Shown in pieces: positions 7,877 to 16,576 of a stretch of 64,000 nt of DNA. Made by a program: the position numbers and the translations under genes. The stretch comes from Bacteriovoracaceae bacterium UBA6200 (GTDB taxonomy: Bacteria > Bdellovibrionota > Bacteriovoracia > Bacteriovoracales > Bacteriovoracaceae), in the NCBI GenBank assembly GCA_002422605.1, contig DISW01000004.1:47900-111899 (forward strand), in the 5' to 3' direction. Position 1 is the first letter of the stretch. The number at the start of each line of letters is the position of its first letter. The notes below the pieces were generated by a model, which saw only the letters and a list, made by a program, of their open reading frames with translations, searched no databases and was not told the origin of the DNA.

Positions 7877-8792
7877 GTGGCCCTCCTTGGGTTGCCCGAA
7901 AAGTGAGCTCGAACTGAAGCCGCTGAGTATTTATAATTTTTAAATGGCCATGCATTTTCTTCATGAGGTTCTTGATGAGGTAGAGCCCGATACCGCTTCC
8001 TTTAGTGGAATTGAACTTATAGAAGAGTTCGCCCAAGTGAGAAACGTTGCCAGTAAATTTCTGGCCTAAATCGTCATAAAGAATTTCTACATGTCCTCCT
8101 TGGCGCTTCGCCTGGATGATCACTTTTTCTGCATTCTTTTGATGTCGTAGGGTGTTTTCAAATAGGTTTCTAAAAACCATATTAAGGGCAAATTCATCGG
8201 CCAGCACTTCTTCGGCACCTGGCCCAATAATAATTTCTAACTTGAAAGGCAATTGTAGTTTTTGCTCCTGCCGTTTTAAAAAACGTTCCAAGCTTAAAGG
8301 AACCATCGTTAAGGGAGCATCCTGTTCGATTCTAGAAAGTTGCAGACTTTTTTCCAGCTCAGATTCTAATTTATGAGTATCCTGAATCAGCCTCTGAGTT
8401 AAGCTGGATAATTGATCATGTGAATGGGATTCATCCTCAATTAAGTCTTTAATGACTTCTGCTTGAAGTCTCATACTCGCCAAAGGAGTTTTAAGTTCAT
8501 GGGAGAGGGAAGAAAAGAAGGCCTGCATGGCCTTTGATTTTTTCATGTCTCGAAAATAAAGAACGATAAGGGAGCTTCCCAAGAGAAGTAAAAAGATAAA
8601 AAAGAAAATCCCTTCCCACTTCATCATATTAAGAAAGTTCTTAGAAGAGCCTAGCTCTGGATGATTGAGATCACTAAGAGTAGCATGAAGTTTAAATACT
8701 AAAAAAAGCCACCAGCTTCCAAGGCTTAAAAGCATGACGACCCAAAGGGAAGTTAGAATATAAAACCAGCGCTTAGGCCTTCTTACTTCCAT
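7869..8792 (-). CDS. Membrane sensor histidine kinase in the heme operon
   Basis: Two membrane segments (about residues 9-33 and 60-81) flank a short periplasmic loop of roughly 25 residues, too small for a folded ligand domain. The HisKA motif SSLSHELKTP places the phosphorylated His at residue 98. The N box FENTLRH (about 220) and the glycine-rich GSGIGLYLIKNL (about 270) complete the ATPase domain. No HAMP or PAS domain is seen; 307 residues is compact. It overlaps hemL upstream by ten bases and the response regulator downstream by eight, so all are made from one transcript. A stimulus within the membrane or via a partner is a reasonable guess. Confidence 0.92.
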   Translation of the reverse strand: MEVRRPKRWFYILTSLWVVMLLSLGSWWLFLVFKLHATLSDLNHPELGSSKNFLNMMKWEGIFFFIFLLLLGSSLIVLYFRDMKKSKAMQAFFSSLSHELKTPLASMRLQAEVIKDLIEDESHSHDQLSSLTQRLIQDTHKLESELEKSLQLSRIEQDAPLTMVPLSLERFLKRQEQKLQLPFKLEIIIGPGAEEVLADEFALNMVFRNLFENTLRHQKNAEKVIIQAKRQGGHVEILYDDLGQKFTGNVSHLGELFYKFNSTKGSGIGLYLIKNLMKKMHGHLKIINTQRLQFELTFRATQGGPHE

Positions 8793-10042
8793 AATCTGTT
8801 TTTTAATTCGTCTTGCACTTCTTTTCCATGTGCTAGACTACAGAAACCAACTTCATAGCCATTCGGTGCAAGATAAATTCCCTTATTTAGGAATGTTTCG
8901 AAAAGTTTGTAGAAACGCTCGCCCATATTGGCCGGAAGATCTTTAATTGTAGTTAACTTATTATGAGTTGAAATAGGGTAGAAGAGAGAGCCGTATTGAA
9001 CAATTTGATAATCTTCAAAACCGTTCTTATCCATCCACTCTTTCATAATGCCAACGATGTTCACAGTATTCTGCTCTAGTTGAACATAAGCTTCTTTCGT
9101 AAGTTTTTTTAAATTAACGAGTCCTGCTGCCATGGCCACTGGATTCCCTGAAAGAGTTCCGGCCTGATAAACCGGGCCAATAGGAGCAAGTAATTCCATA
9201 AACTTTTTAGGCCCCGCTACAGCACCAACTGGCATACCTCCGCCAATGATTTTCCCGTAAGTAACCAGGTCTGGAGTGATACCAGTCTTCTCTGCCATTC
9301 CTCCGAAACCAATTCTGAAACCGGAGATAACTTCATCGAAAACTAAAAGAGCATTATGTTTTGTACAAAGATCACGAAGACCTTGAAGGAAAGACAATTC
9401 CTGAACAAGAAGACCATTATTGGCCGGTAGAGGCTCAATGAAAATGGCAGCAATTTGTCCTTTGTGCTCTTCGAAGACTTGAGAAACTTCTGCAAGATTT
9501 CCTAACTCACAAATAAGAGTATCGGAAGCTTGTTGCTCAGTTACACCCTTAGATGAAGCCTCTGCTGTTCCCGCTAATCCTGAGCCTGCCTTAATAAGCA
9601 TGGCATCGAGATGACCATGATAACAGCCGTTGAATTTAATGATTTTGGAACGGCCGGTAGCTCCGCGAGCAAGGCGAACCGCTGTCATCACAGCTTCTGT
9701 TCCTGAATTCACAAAACGTATCTGTTCAATGAAAGAGATTTTTTCAACAATGTACTCGGCCAGTTCTAAAGAATACTTTTCGCATGCTCCAAAGGTCCAA
9801 CCGTAGTCTAAAGCTTTAATGATGGCCTCTTTGATTTCAGGATCTTGATGACCATGGATAAGGGGACCAAAACTCATACAGAAATCAATAAAATCTTTTC
9901 CTTCTTCGTCCCATATAAAAGCACCCTTTCCGCGATTCACGAATCGAGGAGTGGTATGAAGACCTTTAAAGCTTCTAACCGGAGAGTGAACTCCACCAGG
10001 TACGTATTTTAGGGATTTTTCGAAAAGTTCTTTGTTATTCAT
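8783..10042 (-). CDS. hemL: Glutamate-1-semialdehyde 2,1-aminomutase
   Basis: This PLP enzyme converts glutamate-1-semialdehyde to 5-aminolevulinate, the last step of the C5 route to tetrapyrroles begun by hemA. The N-terminal KYVPGGVHSPVRSF signature, the FDEVISGFR Asp that contacts the PLP ring, and the PLP-binding Lys in TYGKIIGGGMPVGA are present in order. Length (419 residues) is normal for the family, a class III aminotransferase fold. The start ATG is two bases from the hemC stop; its end overlaps the sensor kinase gene by ten bases. Confidence 0.96.
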   Translation of the reverse strand: MNNKELFEKSLKYVPGGVHSPVRSFKGLHTTPRFVNRGKGAFIWDEEGKDFIDFCMSFGPLIHGHQDPEIKEAIIKALDYGWTFGACEKYSLELAEYIVEKISFIEQIRFVNSGTEAVMTAVRLARGATGRSKIIKFNGCYHGHLDAMLIKAGSGLAGTAEASSKGVTEQQASDTLICELGNLAEVSQVFEEHKGQIAAIFIEPLPANNGLLVQELSFLQGLRDLCTKHNALLVFDEVISGFRIGFGGMAEKTGITPDLVTYGKIIGGGMPVGAVAGPKKFMELLAPIGPVYQAGTLSGNPVAMAAGLVNLKKLTKEAYVQLEQNTVNIVGIMKEWMDKNGFEDYQIVQYGSLFYPISTHNKLTTIKDLPANMGERFYKLFETFLNKGIYLAPNGYEVGFCSLAHGKEVQDELKNRLWK

Positions 10043-10043
10043 A

Positions 10044-11567
10044 TTATTTCCTTAACTGATAAAAATCTTCCATTGAGGCCACTGTGTGAACCTTGATTCC
10101 AGCAGCTTTAAATTCCTGCCATGTTTTTCCCAGTCCACAGAAATGATGTGCCCTTTCGATTTCTGGAAATTTCAAAAGGTAGGCTTGATATTGTGGGAAG
10201 CTGGTCCAGAAAAAAGCGTCTACTTTTTCCAGGGCATTCCTAAACTCTTCAGTTATTTTATTTTCCACTCTTTCATAGCAACCAATAACAGTGCCTAGAT
10301 CAGAGGTCGCTTGATGATGGCTTAAAACATTCCACTCAGTTTCAATATGGGGATGAATGATTTTAAGGGCCTTGGATGTTTTTAAAACCACCAGATCCTC
10401 TGTCCCAAGACTATCAGAAGTGCCATTCACCCAAAAACCTTCCTGAGCAAGCATCTGTGCCGACCTCGTTCCTGCGGCCCAAAGGCCTTCTGGAGCGGTG
10501 GAGGCTTTTAAACTTGCTACGCAGTAGCGAGAAGTCACAAAAAGATGTTTCTTTTCCAATGTGAGGCTTTTAGTCTCAGGAACTTTAGTTAAATATTCAT
10601 CATAAAGAACATCTTCGAGAGAACCATGAGGTAGGCCAACGAAAATCTTCCCAGAAATTTTTGGATATGAAGAATTCTCGAGCCATCTTTTCTCTATTCT
10701 TACGCCATCAACTTCTCCAGAATGAACATGGAGAAAATCATCTCCGATTTTTTTTGAGTGAATCCCCACTGCCAGATGGCATCCGCCACCATATTCTTTA
10801 AAAGCTTTTCGTTCGCGATAAACTTCTTCAACTGTTTTAGGATGGGCCAATTGTGAAAGGATATGAAGAAGTTTTCCATCGTCCTGTCGGGCGGCCTGCA
10901 TCTCGATACCTAAAGCTCCTTGCGAAGCTGCTGAAGGGAAAACACTTTGTGGGAGAACAAAGTAATTCATACCTTGAAGAAGTTCGGTTAATTCGGCTGC
11001 GGATTTTTCCGTATGGGCCAGGCGCTCAATACCTGCCAGGGCCAAAGTGATAGCATGGTATTGACCATCTCTTAATTTTTTAATTCTTGAATTCACATTT
11101 CCGCGAAGAGTTTCACACTCAATCTGTGGAGAGCCCGGAATGAAATCAGATAGTGAATGTTTAAGATTTGCAATTCTACGAGGAGATGAAGTTCCCACAA
11201 CAAAAGGGCCATTCCAGTTTTTAAGCTCATTGATGGTAGCTTGCGGGATGAGAAGAATATCGTGAGCAAAACGTCTCTCCGTTACAGCGGCAAGCTTAAT
11301 CCCTTCCGGTCTTTCTGAGCCTAAATCTTTGTAGGAGTGAACAACAAAATCAACTTCACCTTTCAATAAAGCCTCATCGAGCTCTTTAGTGAAGAAATCT
11401 TTACCTTCAAGTTGCCAGAGGGGCTTGTTGGTAATTTGATCTCCTTGAGTTTTTATGAGGACAAGCTCAACTTTCTCTCCGGAGATCCTTTCAATTTCAT
11501 TTTTAATTAATGTCGATTGAGTCACTGCTAAAAGTGACCCACGTGTTCCAAGTTTGTAAGTAGTCAT
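10044..11567 (-). CDS. hemC: HemC-HemD fusion: hydroxymethylbilane synthase with a C-terminal HemD-like domain
   Basis: Residues 1-305 are porphobilinogen deaminase: KLGTRGSLLAVTQ at the start, the VVHSYKD segment with its catalytic Asp, and Cys near 261 in EYGGGCHLAVG, the site that carries the dipyrromethane cofactor. The C-terminal 200 residues (310-507) read as a divergent uroporphyrinogen-III synthase domain: two Rossmann-like halves with TSRY near 340, an AGTRSAQ motif near 365, and WTSFPQY and GKTWQEF later. HemC-HemD fusions are known elsewhere, for example in Leptospira and some clostridia. The fusion would make uroporphyrinogen III from porphobilinogen and feed HemE. HemD is poorly conserved, so that half is inferred. 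Confidence 0.9.
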   Translation of the reverse strand: MTTYKLGTRGSLLAVTQSTLIKNEIERISGEKVELVLIKTQGDQITNKPLWQLEGKDFFTKELDEALLKGEVDFVVHSYKDLGSERPEGIKLAAVTERRFAHDILLIPQATINELKNWNGPFVVGTSSPRRIANLKHSLSDFIPGSPQIECETLRGNVNSRIKKLRDGQYHAITLALAGIERLAHTEKSAAELTELLQGMNYFVLPQSVFPSAASQGALGIEMQAARQDDGKLLHILSQLAHPKTVEEVYRERKAFKEYGGGCHLAVGIHSKKIGDDFLHVHSGEVDGVRIEKRWLENSSYPKISGKIFVGLPHGSLEDVLYDEYLTKVPETKSLTLEKKHLFVTSRYCVASLKASTAPEGLWAAGTRSAQMLAQEGFWVNGTSDSLGTEDLVVLKTSKALKIIHPHIETEWNVLSHHQATSDLGTVIGCYERVENKITEEFRNALEKVDAFFWTSFPQYQAYLLKFPEIERAHHFCGLGKTWQEFKAAGIKVHTVASMEDFYQLRK

Positions 11568-11572
11568 AGTGC

Positions 11573-12538
11573 TTAGATGTATCTCACATCTGTTGTGATT
11601 TGAGGAGGAATTAGCTCTAGAGATTTTTTATTTTTTTGTGCAAATAGATTCTTGCGTCTCAAGGTTACATTCACCATAGCGTTGCGGGCGAGGGAAATTT
11701 GCTCTCGTTTTTGCTCCTCAACGATGGCACCTTCATTGAAGATATCTTCTAGACGCACAACACCTTCAGATAGGCTGAGTGAAGTACTGATAGTTGAAGG
11801 TGAGCCGAGATCAACAAACAAAGATACAGGACGCTTCCAGTTAGCAAAAAAAGTTTGATCAAAGAGAAGCGTATTGGCACCAACTGTATTTGCGATAAAT
11901 GGGAAATCGACCAGACGGTGACGATCTTCCCAAGGAATCACATTCAGAGAGTGGGTTTGAGCAAGTTCATTGGCCTTTTGAGTATTGCGGGCACAGATCG
12001 AAACCTGAGCTTTCTTCTTAAACTGATTAATAAGATCTTCGGCTAAAGCCCCCGAACCCACGACAACGATGTGGTCGGCATGAACTTTTTGAAAATGTCT
12101 GCGAGTTAAAGAGGCATAAGTCTTTTGAGAAATACCAATCAAGTATTGTGTGCGAATGTCTTTAGCATCTTTAAAAAGCTTCTCAAGAATGAGGAGAAGT
12201 TTAGTATCTTTCAAAGTAGAAGAAGCATAAATTTTATAAGCATCTTTAAATTGACCAACAATTTCATTTTCGCCAATCAATTTACTTTTTAGGCCACAAA
12301 TTGTTTCTAAAAGATATAAGTAAGCCTCTTGACCGGTAACCAGGTCATGCTTACTTAAATTGCCTTGATGGAAGGGATATCTGTCATAAGCGAGCACAAG
12401 AGTACGCTGACATGTTCTTAAAACAAAAGACTCATTCTTAAGCTCTTCGTCCTGAAGAGTTCCAGAGCAAAAATTCCACAATTTCAGGCTGGTCAACATA
12501 AGCTCAACTTTAGAACAAGCGTTATCGTAAATTGTCAC
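11573..12538 (-). CDS. hemA: Glutamyl-tRNA reductase, short form
   Basis: The enzyme reduces glutamyl-tRNA to glutamate-1-semialdehyde with NADPH and commits carbon to tetrapyrroles. The catalytic Cys43 is in VLRTCQRT (normally LSTCNRTE), the GENEIVGQ motif lies near residue 90, and an NADPH-binding VVVGSGALAEDL near residue 157. At 321 residues it is about 100 shorter than most HemA; the C-terminal dimerisation helix domain is short or absent. The start is GTG 12538, with no strong Shine-Dalgarno. It is the first gene of the hem operon, five bases before hemC. Sequence divergence in the Cys motif (Gln in place of Asn) is unusual, but the order of motifs makes the call firm. Confidence 0.88.
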   Translation of the reverse strand: MTIYDNACSKVELMLTSLKLWNFCSGTLQDEELKNESFVLRTCQRTLVLAYDRYPFHQGNLSKHDLVTGQEAYLYLLETICGLKSKLIGENEIVGQFKDAYKIYASSTLKDTKLLLILEKLFKDAKDIRTQYLIGISQKTYASLTRRHFQKVHADHIVVVGSGALAEDLINQFKKKAQVSICARNTQKANELAQTHSLNVIPWEDRHRLVDFPFIANTVGANTLLFDQTFFANWKRPVSLFVDLGSPSTISTSLSLSEGVVRLEDIFNEGAIVEEQKREQISLARNAMVNVTLRRKNLFAQKNKKSLELIPPQITTDVRYI

Positions 12539-12575
12539 AGAATTGTCATAATTCTAAAAAATATAGGCTAAGCCT
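12539..12575 (-). promoter_or_regulatory. Candidate operator/promoter region of the hem operon
   Basis: Immediately upstream of the hemA GTG are two inverted repeats: AGAATT-GTCAT-AATTCT at 12539-12555, and AGGCT-A-AGCCT at 12565-12575. A TATATT box reads on the minus strand between them and may be the -10. The first dyad touches the start codon and would hide it if folded or bound. Function is inferred; the embedded response regulator is one candidate binder. Confidence 0.35.
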
Positions 12576-12608
12576 GTTTGAAATAAAAATTGTTTACGAA
12601 ACCCATTC

Positions 12609-12638
12609 TTGACACTTTCTTCACAAAAACATTAATTC
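12609..12638 (+). promoter_or_regulatory. Candidate promoter of the 83-residue membrane protein and phosphate transporter
   Basis: A perfect TTGACA at 12609-12614 is followed after 18 bases by TAATTC at 12633-12638. The start codon at 12676 is about 30 bases after the expected transcription start. The -10 match is only moderate. Confidence 0.4.
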
Positions 12639-12675
12639 ATTTTTGATATATAACATCAAAATTTTGGAAGTGATT

Positions 12676-12927
12676 ATGTCGGCCTGGATTAAAGCCCGGT
12701 TTCTGGCCTTCGACCGTAAAGTCGATGGGGCCATTAGCTTTTTTTTTAAACATTATGGCAAAACCAAATTTATGGTGGCCATGTCTAAAAAAGCTCAATA
12801 CCTGGGGTTGGAAAAGCTGTTCTCTAAAGGTCCGAAAGCTTTCGTTTACTTTTTTTTATTTTATTTAATACGCGATACGATTCTCTATATTTTGATACCA
12901 ATCGGCTTTGCAACTCTGATTGATTAG
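12676..12927 (+). CDS. Small membrane-associated hypothetical protein
   Basis: Starting at ATG 12676, with GGAAG at 12666-12670 five bases before, it encodes 83 residues. A longer frame opening at a TTG upstream has no ribosome site. The N-terminal half is basic and amphipathic; the last 25 residues form one hydrophobic segment (about residues 55-80) that is likely a membrane helix. No family is recognised. It is followed by the Na/Pi cotransporter gene after 23 bases and is probably in one transcript with it, so it may be an accessory subunit, by inference from position. Confidence 0.6.
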   Translation: MSAWIKARFLAFDRKVDGAISFFFKHYGKTKFMVAMSKKAQYLGLEKLFSKGPKAFVYFFLFYLIRDTILYILIPIGFATLID

Positions 12928-12950
12928 AGAGAGTCTTTTAAGGAGAGTAG

Positions 12951-14624
12951 ATGGAAGCCTTTACCATTATTTACACCCTTCTCGGGGGACTGGGGATTTT
13001 TTTCTTCGGAATGAAATTTATGTCCGACGGTTTGCAAGCCGTGGCCGGGGATGTTATTCGAAAAATCATTAATTCGATTACATCTAACCGTTTCATGGCC
13101 GTGGGTGTTGGTCTAATTGTAACCTGTATTGTTCAGTCTTCATCAGTTACTTCAGTTATGACGGTGGGTTTTGTTAACGCCGGATTAATGAATCTCACTC
13201 AGGCCATTGGGGTAATCTTTGGCGCCAACATCGGGACGACCATCACTGGCTGGATTATTTCCATTCAGGTCGACAAATACGGTCTCTTATTAGTAGGTGT
13301 AGGGTTCATTCCCGCTCTTTTTTCTAAATCAGACAAGTTCCAGCACATTGGTCGAGCTCTTCTGGGAGTAGGGTTAGTCTTTATTGGTTTAAAGACCATG
13401 TCAGCGGCTTTCGTCCCACTTAGAGACAACCAAGCTTTCCTTGATTCGATTGCGTACTTCTCTGGCGATCATTACGGTGCCTATATTGCTTCGATCATGA
13501 TGGGCTGTCTCTTAACGATGATTGTTCAAAGCTCTTCAGCGATGCTTGGTATTACCATGGCCTTGGCCACAACTGGAGTGATCCCTTATAATACTGCTAT
13601 TTGCTTAGTACTTGGGGAGAATATTGGAACAACAGTAACAGCAATCCTCGCTTCTGTTGGTGGAACAGTTGGTGCTAAAAGAGCGGCTCGAGCTCACGCA
13701 TGCTTTAACCTCTTTGGTGTAACAGTAATGCTATTCTTTTTACCAAAGTATTTTGTATTGGTAGATTCACTCATTCCACTGGACCCAAGATTTGTTGCTC
13801 CTGATGGTAGTATCCCTTATGTTTCTCAGCATATTGCTTTGGCCCATACGCTCTTTAACGTCACAGCAACCCTTATCTTCTTACCGTTTGTTAATCAGCT
13901 AGCTGCATTTGTTATAAAAATTACACCTGATAAAGCAGAGAAAGAGATTCCTCATCTCCTGGTTCTTGGAGATCCTGCGAATATGCTTCCTGCCGCTTCT
14001 ATGGCCCAAGCTGAATCAGAGCTTAAAAAGATGAAAGAAATTGTGGGCCGCATGTATAAACTCAATCGTGAGTTCTGGGAAGCTGATGAGTACGATCCTA
14101 AAATACATGCCAAGATCCTCGATTACGAACGCATCACTGATAATATGAATAAAGAAATCACAGTCTTTCTTTGTTATGTGATGGAAAAACCGATGTCTCA
14201 CCAGCAGTCGAACCAAATTCAAGCGATGGTTAAAATCTCTGACGAACTTGAATCAGTAGCTGACTATGTTGAAAGACTTGCAAACTATCGTGAGCGCTTT
14301 AAGGCCAGTGAAAAACTAGAAGGTCAGTCTCGAACTGAATTCTTCGAATTCCTGGATGAGATCTGGAACTTCTTCCATATGGTAGGAGCAGGTCTTTTAA
14401 ATGATGAAGCTTTGGATATTCCTAAAATTGAAGCTAAATCTCATGAGCTGCAACTTTGGGCGGACAGTATGCGAGAAAAACACCTTGATCGGATTTCAAA
14501 AGGTGTCTACGCTCCACTTACTGCACTAACTTATTCAGATATGGTTGTTGCTCTCCGTAAGATTCGCGCCCACTCTTCTTTAATGGCCAGGGCCATTGAG
14601 TCTTTCCACGCTAAATACGAATAA
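12951..14624 (+). CDS. Na+/phosphate cotransporter (NptA/YjbB family) with C-terminal PhoU-like domain
   Basis: The protein carries the duplicated signature of the Na/Pi-cotransporter family: QSSSVTSVMTVGF (about residue 62) with GANIGTT, and QSSSAMLGITMALATTG (about 190) with GENIGTT, each in hydrophobic repeats. The N-terminal 330 residues hold about eight membrane segments. Residues 345-557 are a helical, charged PhoU-like domain, as in YjbB-type exporters. The protein transports inorganic phosphate across the inner membrane; import versus export cannot be told from sequence. A good AGGAG lies before the ATG. The small membrane protein upstream is likely co-transcribed. Confidence 0.92.
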   Translation: MEAFTIIYTLLGGLGIFFFGMKFMSDGLQAVAGDVIRKIINSITSNRFMAVGVGLIVTCIVQSSSVTSVMTVGFVNAGLMNLTQAIGVIFGANIGTTITGWIISIQVDKYGLLLVGVGFIPALFSKSDKFQHIGRALLGVGLVFIGLKTMSAAFVPLRDNQAFLDSIAYFSGDHYGAYIASIMMGCLLTMIVQSSSAMLGITMALATTGVIPYNTAICLVLGENIGTTVTAILASVGGTVGAKRAARAHACFNLFGVTVMLFFLPKYFVLVDSLIPLDPRFVAPDGSIPYVSQHIALAHTLFNVTATLIFLPFVNQLAAFVIKITPDKAEKEIPHLLVLGDPANMLPAASMAQAESELKKMKEIVGRMYKLNREFWEADEYDPKIHAKILDYERITDNMNKEITVFLCYVMEKPMSHQQSNQIQAMVKISDELESVADYVERLANYRERFKASEKLEGQSRTEFFEFLDEIWNFFHMVGAGLLNDEALDIPKIEAKSHELQLWADSMREKHLDRISKGVYAPLTALTYSDMVVALRKIRAHSSLMARAIESFHAKYE

Positions 14625-14631
14625 TCTTTTT

Positions 14632-14658
14632 TGCACACTGTTTGAAAAGCAGTGTGCA
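14632..14658 (+). terminator. Hairpin after the phosphate transporter gene
   Basis: A nine-base perfect stem pairs TGCACACTG (14632-14640) with CAGTGTGCA (14650-14658) around a nine-base loop. The following sequence is T-rich only loosely, so termination is plausible but not strong. Confidence 0.5.
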
Positions 14659-14694
14659 TATTAATTCCCATTTTTATTTCCCAATATTGTTCTC

Positions 14695-15444
14695 ATGAAT
14701 GAGCAAGATCGCCTTCTTGAATATGCCCGCATAAAATTTGAACTTTCTCCAGAAGTGGTGAAGGCTTATAAAAAAGCTCCACGGCATCTGTTTTTGAAAA
14801 TCCCATACTCAATGGATGAAATTTACCAGGATCATCCTCTGGAAATTTACCGTGATTCAGAATTTGTCTCCACCATCTCTCAGCCTTCTTTTGTGATGAT
14901 GATGATTGATATGTTGAAACTTAAACCAGGCCACAATGTTTTGGAGTTAGGGGCAGGATCGGGGTGGAATGCGGCCCTCATGTCCCATATCGTAGGCGAG
15001 AAAGGTAAAGTTGTGAGTCTTGAGATCATTCCTTCTCTTGCTCAGGAAACCCGAGAAAATTTAAAACATCTTGGTTATAAAAACGTAGAAATTATTCAGG
15101 CCGATGGGGCCCATGGTTATGCAAAGGAAGCCCCTTACGATCGAGCTATTTTTACGGCCGGTGCTACGGATCTTCCTCAGGCTTTTCATGATCAAATTAA
15201 AGTAGGAGGTAAGCTCCTCTTTGTTTTAAAAACCAGTGGTGTTGATGTGCTGCTTCTTCTTGATAAAAAGGAAGATCATTTTGAGGAAGTCTCCCGTGAA
15301 CTATGCTCTTTTGTCCCTATGACCGGTGAAAAAGGGGTGGGACAAAGCCATGAGTCCTCCTTCTTAAAAGGACTGGAAGGACGCATGTTGATCTATCCTA
15401 GTGATTCATCTAAAGGCAATGAATCAATCTTTTCAATAACTTAA
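14695..15444 (+). CDS. Protein-L-isoaspartate O-methyltransferase-family protein
   Basis: A class I SAM-dependent methyltransferase of the PCMT type. The SAM-binding motif ELGAGSGWNAAL is near residue 82, followed by the acidic post-II strand VVSLEI and then DGAHGYAKEAPYDRAIFTAGA. The N-terminus contains the family's ISQPSFVMMMIDML region, which contacts substrate. PCMT repairs isoaspartyl residues in damaged proteins. At 249 residues it is about 40 longer than the usual enzyme, with a C-terminal tail of unknown role, so a related methyltransferase cannot be excluded. No clear ribosome site precedes the ATG. Confidence 0.82.
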   Translation: MNEQDRLLEYARIKFELSPEVVKAYKKAPRHLFLKIPYSMDEIYQDHPLEIYRDSEFVSTISQPSFVMMMIDMLKLKPGHNVLELGAGSGWNAALMSHIVGEKGKVVSLEIIPSLAQETRENLKHLGYKNVEIIQADGAHGYAKEAPYDRAIFTAGATDLPQAFHDQIKVGGKLLFVLKTSGVDVLLLLDKKEDHFEEVSRELCSFVPMTGEKGVGQSHESSFLKGLEGRMLIYPSDSSKGNESIFSIT

Positions 15445-15511
15445 AGATATTTCCAATTCAACCTCTCTTTGGCATGATAAAGTGACACCAACATTCACCT
15501 AAGGGAATTAA

Positions 15512-16570
15512 ATGGGACTCATTTTCTCAGCTCACGAGATTTTGGAACGATCACGCGGTTTAACTTTTGATGATGTTCTTTTGATGCCACGACATTCTGA
15601 GATGAGCTCAAGACGTGCACCAAACCTTGAATCGAAAGTTACCAGGAACTTCACTCTCAAAACACCGATCATTGCGGCCAACATGGATACTGTAACTGAG
15701 TATCAGATGGCAATTAAGATGGCAGAGCTTGGAGGGCTCGGTATCCTTCACCGCTTTATGTCTCCAGAGGAGCAAGTGAGACAAATTAAACTTATGCGAG
15801 AAGCGATTAAACCTCTTGGTTTACCGGTGGCGGCTTCCATTGGTGTTAAAGAAGAAGGAATGAGAAGGGCCGATCTTTTGGCAGATGCCGGAGTCGACAT
15901 CCTTACGATAGACATCGCTCACGGAGATTCCGTCATGATGTTTGAAACCTTAGAATATGTGAAAAAGAAATATCCAAAAATTGATGTGATCGCTGGTAAT
16001 ACAGCAATGCCTGAAGGTGTAAGGGGACTCATTGAACACGGAGCCGATGCGGTGAAAGTGGGAATTGGTCCAGGTTCTATGTGCACGACTCGAATCATCA
16101 CTGGATGTGGCGTTCCTCAATTATCGGCCGTAGCTATGTGTGTTCTTGAGGCCCGTAAATATAGTGTTCCTGTCATTGCAGATGGCGGAATTAAAACTTC
16201 AGGCGACATCGTTAAGGCATTTGCCGCTGGCGCTCAGACAGTTATGTTAGGCTCCATGCTCTCCGGTTGTCTCGAAACTCCGGGTGAAATTGAAGGTGGA
16301 CGTAAGCGTTACCGTGGAATGGCCTCTAAAGATGCTCAGGTCTCCTGGAGAGGCGAACTTCCGCAGGGAATGGCCGCAGAAGGTGAGGCGCGTTGGGTGA
16401 ATTGCAAGGGATCAGTGGAAAACATTGTGCATGAACTTTCCGGTGGTGTACGCTCTGGCATGACTTACCTGAACGCATACACTCTGGCTGACATTAATAA
16501 GAATGCACTCTTCATGGAAATGACGGCTTCAGGAATGACTGAATCTAAACCCCATGGACTCAACCTATAG
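15512..16570 (+). CDS. IMP dehydrogenase/GMP reductase-family enzyme without CBS domains
   Basis: A TIM-barrel purine nucleotide oxidoreductase. The catalytic loop GIGPGSMCTTR has its Cys at residue 191, which forms the covalent thioimidate. RGLTFDDVLLMP at the N-terminus is typical of IMPDH. The CBS pair normally inserted near residue 100 is absent, giving 352 residues, as in GMP reductases. Other signals are mixed: IIAANMDTV and AAEGE near residue 285 resemble GMPR, whereas DTVTE and the C-terminal ESKPHG resemble IMPDH; the IMPDH flap DRY is not seen. It therefore makes either XMP from IMP or IMP from GMP. Six bases separate its stop from the plsB-like ATG. An AAGGGA site precedes the start. 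Confidence 0.85.
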   Translation: MGLIFSAHEILERSRGLTFDDVLLMPRHSEMSSRRAPNLESKVTRNFTLKTPIIAANMDTVTEYQMAIKMAELGGLGILHRFMSPEEQVRQIKLMREAIKPLGLPVAASIGVKEEGMRRADLLADAGVDILTIDIAHGDSVMMFETLEYVKKKYPKIDVIAGNTAMPEGVRGLIEHGADAVKVGIGPGSMCTTRIITGCGVPQLSAVAMCVLEARKYSVPVIADGGIKTSGDIVKAFAAGAQTVMLGSMLSGCLETPGEIEGGRKRYRGMASKDAQVSWRGELPQGMAAEGEARWVNCKGSVENIVHELSGGVRSGMTYLNAYTLADINKNALFMEMTASGMTESKPHGLNL

Positions 16571-16576
16571 GATCCA

